Part shown: piece by piece, positions 52,062-61,496 of the stretch
Numbering within the stretch: position 1 is the first letter of the stretch
Layout: every line of letters starts with the position of its first letter
Assembly (NCBI RefSeq): GCF_009846885.1
Contig: NZ_WUWM01000019.1
Coordinates: 78,533 to 142,532 of the forward strand
Direction of reading: 5' to 3'
Source: Paenibacillus puerhi
GTDB taxonomy: Bacteria > Bacillota > Bacilli > Paenibacillales > NBRC-103111
Length of the DNA: 64,000 nucleotides
The notes under the pieces: generated by a model
Seen by the model: only the letters and a program-made list of their open reading frames with translations
Told to the model about the DNA's origin: nothing
Databases searched by the model: none
Translations under genes and position numbers: made by a program

Positions 52062-53312
52062 ATGGATAACAACACGAAGCCAACAACAATTACGGTTAGA
52101 AGCCCCAGGCTTCGGGGCATGGTAGCCGCTTTTCTGGCGGGTACGCTGATGACGGGCGGCCTGATGATCGCTTCGGATACACTGAATTTATTTACGCCCG
52201 CTTCAGGAGCGGCATCGGACCCTGTAGCTGTCGCGACGGTCGGCACAAGCGCTACAGCAGCTGCCCATGCGGGAGTCGAGAACGCATCGGCCAGTCTTGG
52301 AACGAATGGAGGTATCTCGGCCATCGTTGATCAATCGAGGCCAGCGGTCGTGAAGATCGAAACGAAGGTCAAAGCGGAAAGCAGCCCGAATTCGCGATTC
52401 AGCGATCCGAGGTATCGTCAATTTTTCGGTAATGGCAGTCAAGGGGAAACGGATGAGCTTCAGGAGGGCGGGATGGGGACCGGCTTTATTTTCGAGAAAT
52501 CCGGTTACATCTTGACCAACGAGCATGTTATCGATGGCTCTGAGGAAATCTGGGTGACGGTGGAGGGGTACGAAAAGCCGTTCAAGGCGACCTTGCTTGG
52601 GAACAGCTACGAGCTGGATCTGGCGGTGCTTAAAATAGAAGGCGATAAGGAGTTCGACTACTTGACTTTAGGCGACCCCAATCAGGTGAAGGTGGGAGAC
52701 TGGGTGCTGGCGATCGGCAACCCTTATGGCTATGATCAGACCGTCACGGTCGGGGTGCTGAGCGCCAAAGAACGTCCAATCTCGATCCCGGATGAGCAGG
52801 GAACAAGAGAATACAAGCATTTGCTGCAAACCGACACCTCCATCAATCCGGGTAACTCTGGAGGCCCGCTGCTTAATATGAACGGCGAGGTTATAGGGAT
52901 TAATACAGCAGTCAACGCTGAAGCACAGGGTATGGGCTTCGCAATCCCCACGAGCACCATATCTTCCGTCCTGGAAAATCTCAAGAACAACGTGGCTATA
53001 CCGAAGGAGCCTATTCCTTACCTGGGCGTCGGACTGGAGGACGTGAATGACGAATGGGCAGCCGACTTGCAGCTGGATGGCAAGAGCGGGGCGGTTATCG
53101 TACAGATAGATCCGAAAAGCCCCGCATTCGCAGCGGGAATCCGGACTTATGATGTCATTACGGCCGTAAATGGCCAGGCGGTGGCAGGTGCTGAAGCCCT
53201 CTCCGCTAAGGTCAAGGAGCTTGCGGTAGGCGATCAAGTGACGCTGACGACGATCCGCAACGGGCAGAAAAGCGACGTCTCGGTCACCGTAGGCAATAAG
53301 AACGCCAATTGA
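52062..53312 (+). CDS. HtrA-like membrane-anchored serine protease
   Basis: A 416-residue S1C protease for surface protein quality control. A single N-terminal transmembrane anchor (MVAAFLAGTLMTGGLMIAS, about 20-38) is followed by the trypsin-like domain with catalytic His in LTNEHVIDG, Asp in SYELDLAVLKIEG and Ser in SINPGNSGGPLLN. A PDZ domain lies at about 310-410 (YLGVGLEDV...GAVIVQIDPKSPAFAAGIRTYDVITAVNG). The ATG at 52062 follows GGGAGG. It lies among very large secreted proteins, which fits a role in clearing misfolded exoproteins. Confidence 0.92.
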   Translation: MDNNTKPTTITVRSPRLRGMVAAFLAGTLMTGGLMIASDTLNLFTPASGAASDPVAVATVGTSATAAAHAGVENASASLGTNGGISAIVDQSRPAVVKIETKVKAESSPNSRFSDPRYRQFFGNGSQGETDELQEGGMGTGFIFEKSGYILTNEHVIDGSEEIWVTVEGYEKPFKATLLGNSYELDLAVLKIEGDKEFDYLTLGDPNQVKVGDWVLAIGNPYGYDQTVTVGVLSAKERPISIPDEQGTREYKHLLQTDTSINPGNSGGPLLNMNGEVIGINTAVNAEAQGMGFAIPTSTISSVLENLKNNVAIPKEPIPYLGVGLEDVNDEWAADLQLDGKSGAVIVQIDPKSPAFAAGIRTYDVITAVNGQAVAGAEALSAKVKELAVGDQVTLTTIRNGQKSDVSVTVGNKNAN

Positions 53313-53391
53313 CGACCTCCGTCTCGGTTACTATGTCTCTTATCGTTCCTCATTATGCAGGTTGATCGGCGCATGCCGTGAAAACATGAGC

Positions 53392-53440
53392 AGACCCTTT
53401 CCCTTCAAAAACTGAAGCGGAAAGGGTCTTTTTTATTGGA
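53392..53440 (+). terminator. Terminator of the HtrA-like gene
   Basis: AGACCCTTTCC and GGAAAGGGTCT with inner CTTC/GAAG, followed by six T. Confidence 0.85.
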
Positions 53441-53487
53441 AGAAGGCGGGGGCGATGGTTGGAAGAGGGCTTAACCCCGACCGGGGT

Positions 53488-53868
53488 TTACCTGGCGGAA
53501 CTAAACCATAAGCTCCAGAAGGCCGCTTTTTTCTTCGGGACAACATGTCGTTTGGAACGGGGCAGCAGGTAATCCTCCGAGTTGTCAGGCTCATGTACGG
53601 AAATGTCCGAAACAAGGGAGCTTAGAGACTGCTGCTCCATCGGAACGGTTAACCATTGTACGGCCGCGGCGACTTCGATATGGAATTGGTTGCAGGATTC
53701 AAGCTGATCCAGCCGATCGGCGAGAACGCGATTTCTTTCCTGCAGCTCCTCGATGAGCTCGTACAAGACTTTCATCGTTAGCTTGGGGGGCTTGGACGGC
53801 TCTTGAGCTTGATCGGGGTATAAGGACGGCGGCATTGGCAACGATTCCACTTCGCGAATAACCTCCAT
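53488..53868 (-). CDS. Hypothetical protein with a coiled-coil segment
   Basis: A 126-residue protein with a Pro-rich start, a coiled-coil-like helix (LYELIEELQERNRVLADRLDQLESC, about 35-60) and a basic, Trp-containing C-terminus (RHVVPKKKAAFWSLWFSSAR). AGGAGG lies 12 bases before the ATG at 53868. The layout recalls the MerR-associated or DUF3967 type of coiled-coil protein, but I do not recognise a specific family. No signal peptide. Confidence 0.55.
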   Translation of the reverse strand: MEVIREVESLPMPPSLYPDQAQEPSKPPKLTMKVLYELIEELQERNRVLADRLDQLESCNQFHIEVAAAVQWLTVPMEQQSLSSLVSDISVHEPDNSEDYLLPRSKRHVVPKKKAAFWSLWFSSAR

Positions 53869-54201
53869 GGATACGGCAAACCTCCTCTAGTAAATGGATG
53901 TAGTTCTATGATAGAGCAGTTGGTTCGAGAATGCAGTCGAAATGGACTGTCAAAAACAAGGTAAACTTGCTTCACTTTGTCGCAATTACCAGCACAATCA
54001 TTTGCTCAGAATTCCGGAATTTCCTCCTAGAAACCAGGGGATGCGGCATCATACAACCAAATGATTGTTGGAACAATCAGGAAATGTGGGTATGCTTCAC
54101 CTGTAGGGAACTGGCCGTTGAAAGGAGGAACGTTTACTCAACAGAAAGGTAAGTGTTTGTTTCATGCGTATTCACTAAGTCAACTTTTATGGGGGGAAAC
54201 T
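53869..54201. other. Leader region of the pectate lyase-dockerin gene
   Basis: 333 bases without a credible gene. A ribosome-binding-like AAAGGAGG at 54121 has no start codon at proper spacing. No clear SigA promoter, cre site or known riboswitch is seen; a dyad ATTGTTGGAACAAT is at 54063-54076. Confidence 0.4.
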
Positions 54202-57200
54202 ATGAAAGCCAAACGGGTGGTAAGCAAGCTAGCAACGCTTGCGCTTGCGCTGAATGTCGCGCTGGCCGGTACGGCCATGACAGCAGCGCCTGCTGTATAT
54301 GCGGCTGCAGACGATGTGCTGCAGACGGATCTTATTCGGGATGACTATGAGGCCTGGTCGGGCGCGGGGGATCTGGAAGCCGCCGGCTACACGCTGACGC
54401 CGAATCCGGGCACGGCGACCAACGAAGTCCGGGTGCTGGAGGCTGGCCAGATCGTAAACGGAACGGTCAACAACGACCGTACGGGCAAGGTGCTGCAGGT
54501 AAGGGACGAGAGCAGCAGCGATACGAAGTTTGTCCGTCAGCTGCCGGTTTATGCAAGCGGTTTCGTAACTGTGGAATTCGACTGGCGGATCGACAAGACG
54601 GGCATGGACAGCCACGGCTATAAGGTGCTGCGGGTCGAAAATCCGGCCGGGCAAGCATTCGCCGAGCTGCGTCTCAGCGACAGCGGAGCGAATCTGTCCC
54701 AGTATTTGTATGGGGCAAGCTCCAATAAGAAGATCATTACGGGCTACAAGCAGGACCAATGGTATCAGGTGAAGCTTGAAATCGATATGGCTGCGAAAAA
54801 ATCCCAAGCGTTCGCAAGAACGGCCGGTTCGACAGGGGCGTACACGACCGCGGGCGTGTTCGACTTCTCGGAGACAGCCGCCTCCTCGGAGCTCGCGGTA
54901 TCGCAGCTCACCGGCTTTACGACCGGTACGCAGACGGCCAATATGTACTATGACAACCTCAAGGTATATACGAAAACGACGCTGCCGGCAGCGCCAAGCG
55001 GATTGAAGGCGGCAAGCGGCAGCGGACAAGTGACGCTTTCGTGGAATGCGGCAAGCGGTACGACCTATACGGTGAAGCGTTCCTTGACGAGCGGCGGACC
55101 TTACACGGACCTTGCCGCGAATGTGGAGGCAGGCACGTTCACCGACAGCGGTTTGGTAAACGGCACGGCCTATTATTACGTAGTAACGGCGCAAACCGGA
55201 GGGCTGAGCAGTGCGAATTCGGCCGAGGTGAGCGCAACCCCGCAATCTGCTTCGACTCCTCCCGCGGCGCCGACAGGTCTGAAGGCGATTGCCGGCGACC
55301 GGCAGGCTGTGCTGTCTTGGAATGCGGCGAGTGGTGCGACGAGCTATACCGTGAAGCACAGCACGAATGGCGGTGCTTATGTGCCAATTGCGTCTGAGAT
55401 AACCGCCACCAGCTACACGGCTACTGATCTGACGAATGGAACTTCGTACTCGTTCGCTGTAAGCGCTAACAACAAAAATGGTGAAAGTGCTCCATCGGAT
55501 GCGGTTTCCGTGGTTCCTGCCGAAGGCGCTTCCGTCGATGTTTATAACATGACGGGCTTCTCCACGACGAATGTCGGCGGGGGGACGCTTCCAGAGACCG
55601 ACGCGAAATACATCAAGGTGTATAACGCCAATGATTTTGCCAAAGCCATCGGCAAGAAGAATGGATATAAGGTCATCGAGATCATGAACGATCTGGACCT
55701 GGGGTGGAACGAGATTCCCGCCGAGGCGAAGACGACGGCAGGCTCGTTGTTCTCCGCGCATAACGCGGCGAAGACGCATCCGGTGCTGCTGCAGACGGGC
55801 GTCACCAAGATCTATATTCAGGATCTGGGCAATATGACGATTTTCTCCGCCAATGGCGCGAAGATCAAGCATGCCAGCTTTGTCGTCAAGCGCGTGAATA
55901 ATCTTATCATCCGCAACCTGGAGTTTGACGAGCTGTGGGAGTGGGATGAAGAATCCAAGGGCGACTATGACAAGAACGATTGGGACTATATTACCCTGGA
56001 AGCGTCGTCCCAGGTGTGGATTGACCATTGTACCTTCCACAAGTCTTATGACGGCGGGATCGATATCAAGGAAGGCTCCTCCGGCGTGACGATCTCATGG
56101 TCGCTGTTCAAGGGAGACGACCGCAGCCCGAACGGCTGGGTCGGCCAGCAGATCAACGCGATGGAAGCGGAGCTGACGGAGAATCCGGGCTCGACGAAGT
56201 ACCCGATGTATAAGTTCCTGCGCAATCAGGGACTGAGCACCCAGGATATTATCGACGTATCCGCCGGACAGAAGAAGCAGCATTTGGTGGGCGCCAACGA
56301 GCTTAAGGCGAACAATGCCGATCTGCAAGCTACGCTGCATCATAACTACTATTACGATATGCAGGATCGTATGCCTCGTCTTCGGGGCGGCAATGTCCAT
56401 ACCTTCAACATTGTCATGGATACGGCAGGCAACTGGGCGGCGAAAAAACGAATCTCCCCGGCGCAGGAAACGGCGATCGCTTCGGCCGGCTATCATTTCG
56501 GCGTGACGAGCAACGGCGCCATCTCCACGGAAGACGGTGCGGTGCTGGTGGAGAATTCGCATATTATCGATATCCTGTATCCGATCCGTAACAATCAGAA
56601 GGACCCGGCCAAGCCGCAATATACAGGGAAGATCGCTGCCATAAACACGATCTATTCGCTGGACGGTCAAGTGTTCCAAGGCGATAGTACGACTCCCGGA
56701 AGTCCGCTGGCTCCTGTTCCGGCCCCTGTTAAGGATTTCTCCTGGAGCGGCATGACGGAGCTGCCGTATACGTACACGCCGGACGATCCGTCGACTCTGA
56801 TCGCACGGTTGACGGCTCCGGACGGAGCAGGTTCCGGTAAGCTGCAGTGGAGCAAGGAAAACTGGCAGCGCACGTCCGGGTACACGGGCGGCACGACTAC
56901 GCCGACTGCCCCGGCGGCCGTGTCGGGTGTCACGGCGACTGTGACGAATGAAGGTCAGGTTGCGTTGACCTGGAACGCAGCCGCGGGCGCCACGGGCTAT
57001 ACGGTGAAGCGCAGCACGACGGACGGCAGCGGGTACGCGAAGCTGGCCGCGGTGTCGGCTCCCGGTTATACAGATACGTCCGTGACCGCGGGCACCACCT
57101 ATTACTACGTCATTGCCGCAACAAACGCTGCCGGAGAAGGCGCTCTATCCGCTCAGGTCAGAGCCAAGCCGGAGGCTTCGCAGGGCGGCGCCACGAAGCC

Positions 57201-59532
57201 GGCGGCACCGGGAGCGCTCCAAGCTTCCGCAGGGGATGGCCGGGTTACTCTTTCGTGGGGAGCCGTGGCGGATGCGCTCTCTTACACCGTAAAGCGCGGC
57301 GCGTCACCGGCAGGACCGTTCACTGTAACAGCGGCGAATGTATCGTCCACGTCCTATACGGATCTGACGGTCTCTAACGGTACGACCTATTTCTATGTCG
57401 TATCCGCTTCTAATGCGAACGGAGAAGGTTCGGATTCGGTTACGGTTATGGGTACGCCGGCCGCCGCAACTTCCGTCGTGCAGCCGGGCGATCTCGTCGT
57501 ATCGCCGGAAGGGCTGGACGGAGGAGAGGGTACGCTGAGCAGTCCGCTGTCTTTGACGGCGGCGCTAACCCGGATCGAACCGGGCAAAACGATCCATATG
57601 CGCGGTGGCGTCTACGCCTATGACGTTCAGGTGACGATCGACCGTGACAACAGCGGTACGCCTGGAGCGATGAAGAAGCTGATCGCTTACGGGTCCGAGC
57701 TGCCGATCCTCGATTTCTACGCACAGCCTTACAATGCCAAGGACCCGTCGCAGAATGCGAGAGGCTTGCAGATCAATGGCAGCTACTGGCTGGTCAAAGG
57801 GCTGGAAGTCCGCGGGTCGGCCGACAATGGCGTGTACGTGGCGGGCCACTACAACCGCGTTGAGAACCTGAACATTCACCATAACAAGGATACCGGCCTG
57901 CAGCTCGGACGTTATACGGCTGGAGCTCCGCGTGAGGTATGGCCGACCTATAACCAGATCATCAATGTGTACTCGCATGATAACTTCGACCCGGATGACG
58001 GGGAGGATGCCGACGGCTTCGCGGCCAAGCTGACGGTCGGCGCAGGCAATGTGTTCGACGGCTGTATCGCCGCGTACAACACGGACGACGGCTGGGATCT
58101 GTATGCCAAGTCCGATACCGGGCCGATCGACCCGGTCGTGATCCGCAACAGCGTCGCCCATCATAACGGCGCCACCTCGGACGGCCTGTCGACGTCCAAT
58201 AGCGACGGCAATGGCTACAAGCTCGGCGGAGAGAAGATTCCTGTCGACCATATCGTCGAGAACAGCGTCGCTTTTCTGAATAAGAAGCACGGCTTTACGT
58301 ACAACAGCAATCCGGGCTCGATCCGGCTGACGAACAATACGTCCTGGAGCAACGGGCAATCCAACTTTGCCTTCGATGCGGGGACGCATATGTTCACCAA
58401 CAACCTGTCTTACATGGGCGGAGCCAGCGATAAGAAGTCCGGTACGGACGTCGAGAACAGCAATGTGTGGTGGATCAGCAAGAAGAGCACCAACGGCAAG
58501 GGTCTGAAGGCCACCGATGCCGACTTTATCACACTGACGCCTGCGTTGACGCGTAATGCCGACGGATTCCCGAATCTGGGCGATTTCCTGAAGCTGGCGA
58601 CAAACAGTCCCTTGAAGGGGGCGGGTACGCCGGCAGGCACGGATATCGGCGTACTTCCTGCGGTTTCTGCGGGCGGGGGCAGCGGCGGGGGCGGTGTCAT
58701 CGAGACGGCTGCCGCCTTGAGCGGTCCGGAAGCCGTTGGCTTCGGCCAGCCGTTCAGCCTGGAGCACGGGTTGACACAGGTCAATCCGGCAAATGCGATC
58801 TATGCGCAGGAGCTCAGCTTCCAATATGATGCCGCGGCTGTCGAGTTTGTCTCGGCGGATGCGATACAGGCCGGTCTGTCCGTCGTACGGGTGACGACCG
58901 CGACGCCGGGGCAGGTACGGATTTTCGCAGCAAGCCTCGGCCAGCAGGCCGGCGTGAAGGCGGACGGAACGCTGCTTAAGCTGAATTGGAAGGCGAAGAC
59001 GCTGGGTCAGTCCCAGACTTCTGCGATAGTTCTGGCTTCCGTGAAGCTGGCCAATGCCGCGGGACAAATCTCGTCCGCAGCCGGGTCCACGGTTAGCGTC
59101 GTGCTTGGCAGCCCGCTGCAAACGTCGGCGCTCCAAGCGGCGATCAGTTCGGCTCAAGCCGCTCATGACGCCGCGGTGGAAGGCACGAAGACCGGCCAAT
59201 ATCCGGCCGGCTCCAAGGCGGAGCTGAAGGCAGTCATCGATCTTGCTATCCAGACGCTGGCGTATACAACGGCTTCCCAGCAGCAGCTTGATGAGGCCGA
59301 GGCGCTTGTGGATTCCGCGCTGGCCGCGTTCCAAGCGAAGAAGCTGGCTGCCGTGCCGGGTGATCTGAACGATGACCGTCAGGTCGATATCGGCGATCTG
59401 GCCATGCTGGCGGCCGCATACGGTTTGAAGTCGGATCATGCGGAGTGGAGCCGGTATGCGCATATGGATATCAACCAGGACGGCATCCTCAACATTGTGG
59501 ATCTTTCCTATGTAGCCAGCTTGATTCCTTAA
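54202..59532 (+). CDS. Bifunctional pectate lyase (PL1 + PL9) with cohesin, FIVAR and dockerin modules
   Basis: A 1776-residue secreted enzyme. Signal peptide to about residue 34 (VYAAAD). A beta-rich N-terminal module (about 40-255) and two fibronectin III domains (about 261-440) precede a PL1 pectate lyase (about 444-830; WIDHCTFHKSYDGGIDIKEG and RMPRLRGGNVH are the conserved blocks). Two more fibronectin III domains (about 901-1088) and a PL9 beta-helix (about 1093-1480; EDADGFAAKLTVGAGNVFDG, NTDDGWDLYAK) follow. The tail has a cohesin (about 1500-1636), a FIVAR-like helical module (about 1640-1714) and a type I dockerin (about 1717-1776) with two Ca2+ loops (DLNDDRQVDIGDL, DINQDGILNIVDL). 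ATG at 54202 follows GGGGGG. Confidence 0.88.
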   Translation: MKAKRVVSKLATLALALNVALAGTAMTAAPAVYAAADDVLQTDLIRDDYEAWSGAGDLEAAGYTLTPNPGTATNEVRVLEAGQIVNGTVNNDRTGKVLQVRDESSSDTKFVRQLPVYASGFVTVEFDWRIDKTGMDSHGYKVLRVENPAGQAFAELRLSDSGANLSQYLYGASSNKKIITGYKQDQWYQVKLEIDMAAKKSQAFARTAGSTGAYTTAGVFDFSETAASSELAVSQLTGFTTGTQTANMYYDNLKVYTKTTLPAAPSGLKAASGSGQVTLSWNAASGTTYTVKRSLTSGGPYTDLAANVEAGTFTDSGLVNGTAYYYVVTAQTGGLSSANSAEVSATPQSASTPPAAPTGLKAIAGDRQAVLSWNAASGATSYTVKHSTNGGAYVPIASEITATSYTATDLTNGTSYSFAVSANNKNGESAPSDAVSVVPAEGASVDVYNMTGFSTTNVGGGTLPETDAKYIKVYNANDFAKAIGKKNGYKVIEIMNDLDLGWNEIPAEAKTTAGSLFSAHNAAKTHPVLLQTGVTKIYIQDLGNMTIFSANGAKIKHASFVVKRVNNLIIRNLEFDELWEWDEESKGDYDKNDWDYITLEASSQVWIDHCTFHKSYDGGIDIKEGSSGVTISWSLFKGDDRSPNGWVGQQINAMEAELTENPGSTKYPMYKFLRNQGLSTQDIIDVSAGQKKQHLVGANELKANNADLQATLHHNYYYDMQDRMPRLRGGNVHTFNIVMDTAGNWAAKKRISPAQETAIASAGYHFGVTSNGAISTEDGAVLVENSHIIDILYPIRNNQKDPAKPQYTGKIAAINTIYSLDGQVFQGDSTTPGSPLAPVPAPVKDFSWSGMTELPYTYTPDDPSTLIARLTAPDGAGSGKLQWSKENWQRTSGYTGGTTTPTAPAAVSGVTATVTNEGQVALTWNAAAGATGYTVKRSTTDGSGYAKLAAVSAPGYTDTSVTAGTTYYYVIAATNAAGEGALSAQVRAKPEASQGGATKPAAPGALQASAGDGRVTLSWGAVADALSYTVKRGASPAGPFTVTAANVSSTSYTDLTVSNGTTYFYVVSASNANGEGSDSVTVMGTPAAATSVVQPGDLVVSPEGLDGGEGTLSSPLSLTAALTRIEPGKTIHMRGGVYAYDVQVTIDRDNSGTPGAMKKLIAYGSELPILDFYAQPYNAKDPSQNARGLQINGSYWLVKGLEVRGSADNGVYVAGHYNRVENLNIHHNKDTGLQLGRYTAGAPREVWPTYNQIINVYSHDNFDPDDGEDADGFAAKLTVGAGNVFDGCIAAYNTDDGWDLYAKSDTGPIDPVVIRNSVAHHNGATSDGLSTSNSDGNGYKLGGEKIPVDHIVENSVAFLNKKHGFTYNSNPGSIRLTNNTSWSNGQSNFAFDAGTHMFTNNLSYMGGASDKKSGTDVENSNVWWISKKSTNGKGLKATDADFITLTPALTRNADGFPNLGDFLKLATNSPLKGAGTPAGTDIGVLPAVSAGGGSGGGGVIETAAALSGPEAVGFGQPFSLEHGLTQVNPANAIYAQELSFQYDAAAVEFVSADAIQAGLSVVRVTTATPGQVRIFAASLGQQAGVKADGTLLKLNWKAKTLGQSQTSAIVLASVKLANAAGQISSAAGSTVSVVLGSPLQTSALQAAISSAQAAHDAAVEGTKTGQYPAGSKAELKAVIDLAIQTLAYTTASQQQLDEAEALVDSALAAFQAKKLAAVPGDLNDDRQVDIGDLAMLAAAYGLKSDHAEWSRYAHMDINQDGILNIVDLSYVASLIP

Positions 59533-59544
59533 GCTTGAGAGATA

Positions 59545-59585
59545 AGAGCGGGAGAGGAGCGCAGCTTCTCTCCCGATTCTTTAAC
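59545..59585 (+). terminator. Terminator or attenuator between the lyase and cohesin-SLH genes
   Basis: GCGGGAGAG and CTCTCCCG stem followed by ATTCTTTAA. The next gene starts within 30 bases, so it may be only a partial terminator. Confidence 0.5.
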
Positions 59586-59607
59586 AATGAAAGGATGGGC
59601 CTTCTCT

Positions 59608-61452
59608 ATGAAATTCAAACTTTGGCTGACTACGCTGGCGCTGCTGTTCTCAATAGCGGTACCGCCTGCCGCGTCGCATGCGGAGGGAGACGCTTCTTTC
59701 TGGCTGACAGCGGATGCCTCGTCTACGGAAACGGGCAAGGAGTGGCGGGTCGCGCTGATGGGACAGCATCTCGAGAGCTTGTATGCATATGAGGCCGTAT
59801 TTGAATATGATCCCGCTCTGCTGAAGCTGGCGCAGGCTGTTTCCTCCTTGGGCGGTACCGGGAACGGCTTCGCGATTGAACCAATCGTGGAAGAGGGAAA
59901 AATTACGTTCGCCTACACGCAAACCGGCCATGCACCGGGTATAAGCGGTGATCTGGAGCTGGGCAGCCTGGCTTTCCAGACCTTGGCTCCGGGCCAGGCG
60001 GGCGTTCGCTTGTCCGAGGTGCTAACGGTATCGTCTGAGCGGAAGGAAGCCAGATGGACAGGGAGCCAAGCGGCTTCGACCCTTATCGTGACTGCCTCGA
60101 ATTCCGATTCCGGGTCAGACACGGATTCTAATACGGGAGGCACGGGTGCCAGTACAGGAGGCTTACCCGCGGCTAACCTGCCTTCTACGGTTGAGAACGG
60201 CAAGAGCGGAGTACGCATCCCGATTGCAGAAATGAAAAGCGTCCGCCGCGCCGACGGGCAAGCTGTCGCAGTTGCCGCCGTAAGCGCGGACAGCCTGGCC
60301 GAGGTGTTGGCAAAGCTGAAGGCGGACCCCGCGCTCGGCAGCCGTATTCAGATTGAGCTTCCGGCAGGAGAGCAGACGGTGAAGGTCGAGCTGCCTGCGG
60401 CATCCCTCGCCGCCGCTGCCAGCCAAGATGCCGGCATAGCTGTGGTGATCCAGACGGGCGGAGCCTCGTATGAGCTTCCGGTCCAGGCCCTGGATATCGC
60501 CAAGCTGGCCGCTCAACTGGGCGTGAAGCAGCAGGATGTGAAAATTACCGTACACATCGGCAAGCCATCCGCGACCGATCTCCAAGGAATATCCAAGGAA
60601 GCGGAGCGTTCGGGCGCTTCGATGATCGGGGAGGCGCTTGATTTCCATGTAACGGCAGAAGGCGGCGGCAGCTCGCTGGCAGTTGGGGATTTCGGGGGCA
60701 TTTATGTGACAAGAACGATCTTGTTGCCCGGTCAGCTTGATCCGAGTACAGCTACAGGAGTTCTTTACGATCCTGCCACCGGGGAGCTGAGCTTCGTCCC
60801 CACCCGATTCCAGGCAATGGACGGAGGCCGGACACGGGCCCTGCTTAAGCGGCAGGGGAACAGCACGTATGCGGTCATCCGGCATACGAAGTCTTTCGAC
60901 GATCTGGCCGGGCATTGGGCGAAGGATGAGATCGCTCTGCTCGCCTCCAAGCTTATCGTCGATGGACGGACGGAGCATAATTTTGTGCCGCAGGGGGATG
61001 TGACGCGTGCCGAGTTCGCGACGCTGCTTGTGAAGGGACTCGGCTTGCAGCCACAGGTATCTTCCTTGTTCCGCGATGTATCCGTATCGGATTGGTATGC
61101 GCCGTATGTCGGGGCGGCTGCCGGAGCGGGCCTGGTCGAGGGGCTGGAGCCGGGAGCATTCAAGCCTGACGACCGCATCACACGGGAGCAGATGGCGACT
61201 ATGCTCATCCGGGCGCTGAAGATAGTGGGCACGACTGTCACGGCAAGCCCAACTGACGCGGCGCAGACGGATCGGTTTGCCGACCATGCCATTATCAGCA
61301 GCTGGGCCCGAGAGGGCGTGACGCAAGCGCTCAAAGCCGGATTGATGAATGGAAAGTCGGCCGAAGCGTTCGAGCCTTCCGCTCCTGCGAATCGGGCAGA
61401 AGCCGCGGTCGTCTTGAAGCGGCTGCTCCAGTATGCGGAATTGATCGACTAA
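59608..61452 (+). CDS. Cohesin-SLH surface anchor protein
   Basis: A 614-residue exported protein. Signal peptide to about residue 26 (ASHA). A cohesin-like domain occupies about 28-164 (YAYEAVFEYDPALLKLAQAV, GSLAFQTLAPGQAGVRL), followed by a Ser/Asp/Gly linker, a middle domain (about 198-428) resembling the one before the SLH region of the PL9 protein at 45.9-51.9 kb, and three SLH domains (about 430-614). This is the layout of an anchoring scaffoldin: SLH to the wall, cohesin to dockerin. The ATG at 59608, after AAAGGATGG, gives the proper signal peptide; an ATG at 59587 lacks a binding site. Confidence 0.85.
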   Translation: MKFKLWLTTLALLFSIAVPPAASHAEGDASFWLTADASSTETGKEWRVALMGQHLESLYAYEAVFEYDPALLKLAQAVSSLGGTGNGFAIEPIVEEGKITFAYTQTGHAPGISGDLELGSLAFQTLAPGQAGVRLSEVLTVSSERKEARWTGSQAASTLIVTASNSDSGSDTDSNTGGTGASTGGLPAANLPSTVENGKSGVRIPIAEMKSVRRADGQAVAVAAVSADSLAEVLAKLKADPALGSRIQIELPAGEQTVKVELPAASLAAAASQDAGIAVVIQTGGASYELPVQALDIAKLAAQLGVKQQDVKITVHIGKPSATDLQGISKEAERSGASMIGEALDFHVTAEGGGSSLAVGDFGGIYVTRTILLPGQLDPSTATGVLYDPATGELSFVPTRFQAMDGGRTRALLKRQGNSTYAVIRHTKSFDDLAGHWAKDEIALLASKLIVDGRTEHNFVPQGDVTRAEFATLLVKGLGLQPQVSSLFRDVSVSDWYAPYVGAAAGAGLVEGLEPGAFKPDDRITREQMATMLIRALKIVGTTVTASPTDAAQTDRFADHAIISSWAREGVTQALKAGLMNGKSAEAFEPSAPANRAEAAVVLKRLLQYAELID

Positions 61453-61496
61453 TGATAAAGGGGCGCAAGCTCGCACCTCATAGGGGGATATGAACG

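Noticed and set aside
54084..54152. Possible leader peptide (22 residues) before the pectate lyase gene
   Set aside because: No ribosome binding site at proper spacing and no attenuator hairpin after it.
57565..59463. 632-residue open frame antisense to the PL1/PL9 gene
   Set aside because: Shadow ORF rich in Arg and Leu, opposite a clearly domain-bearing protein.
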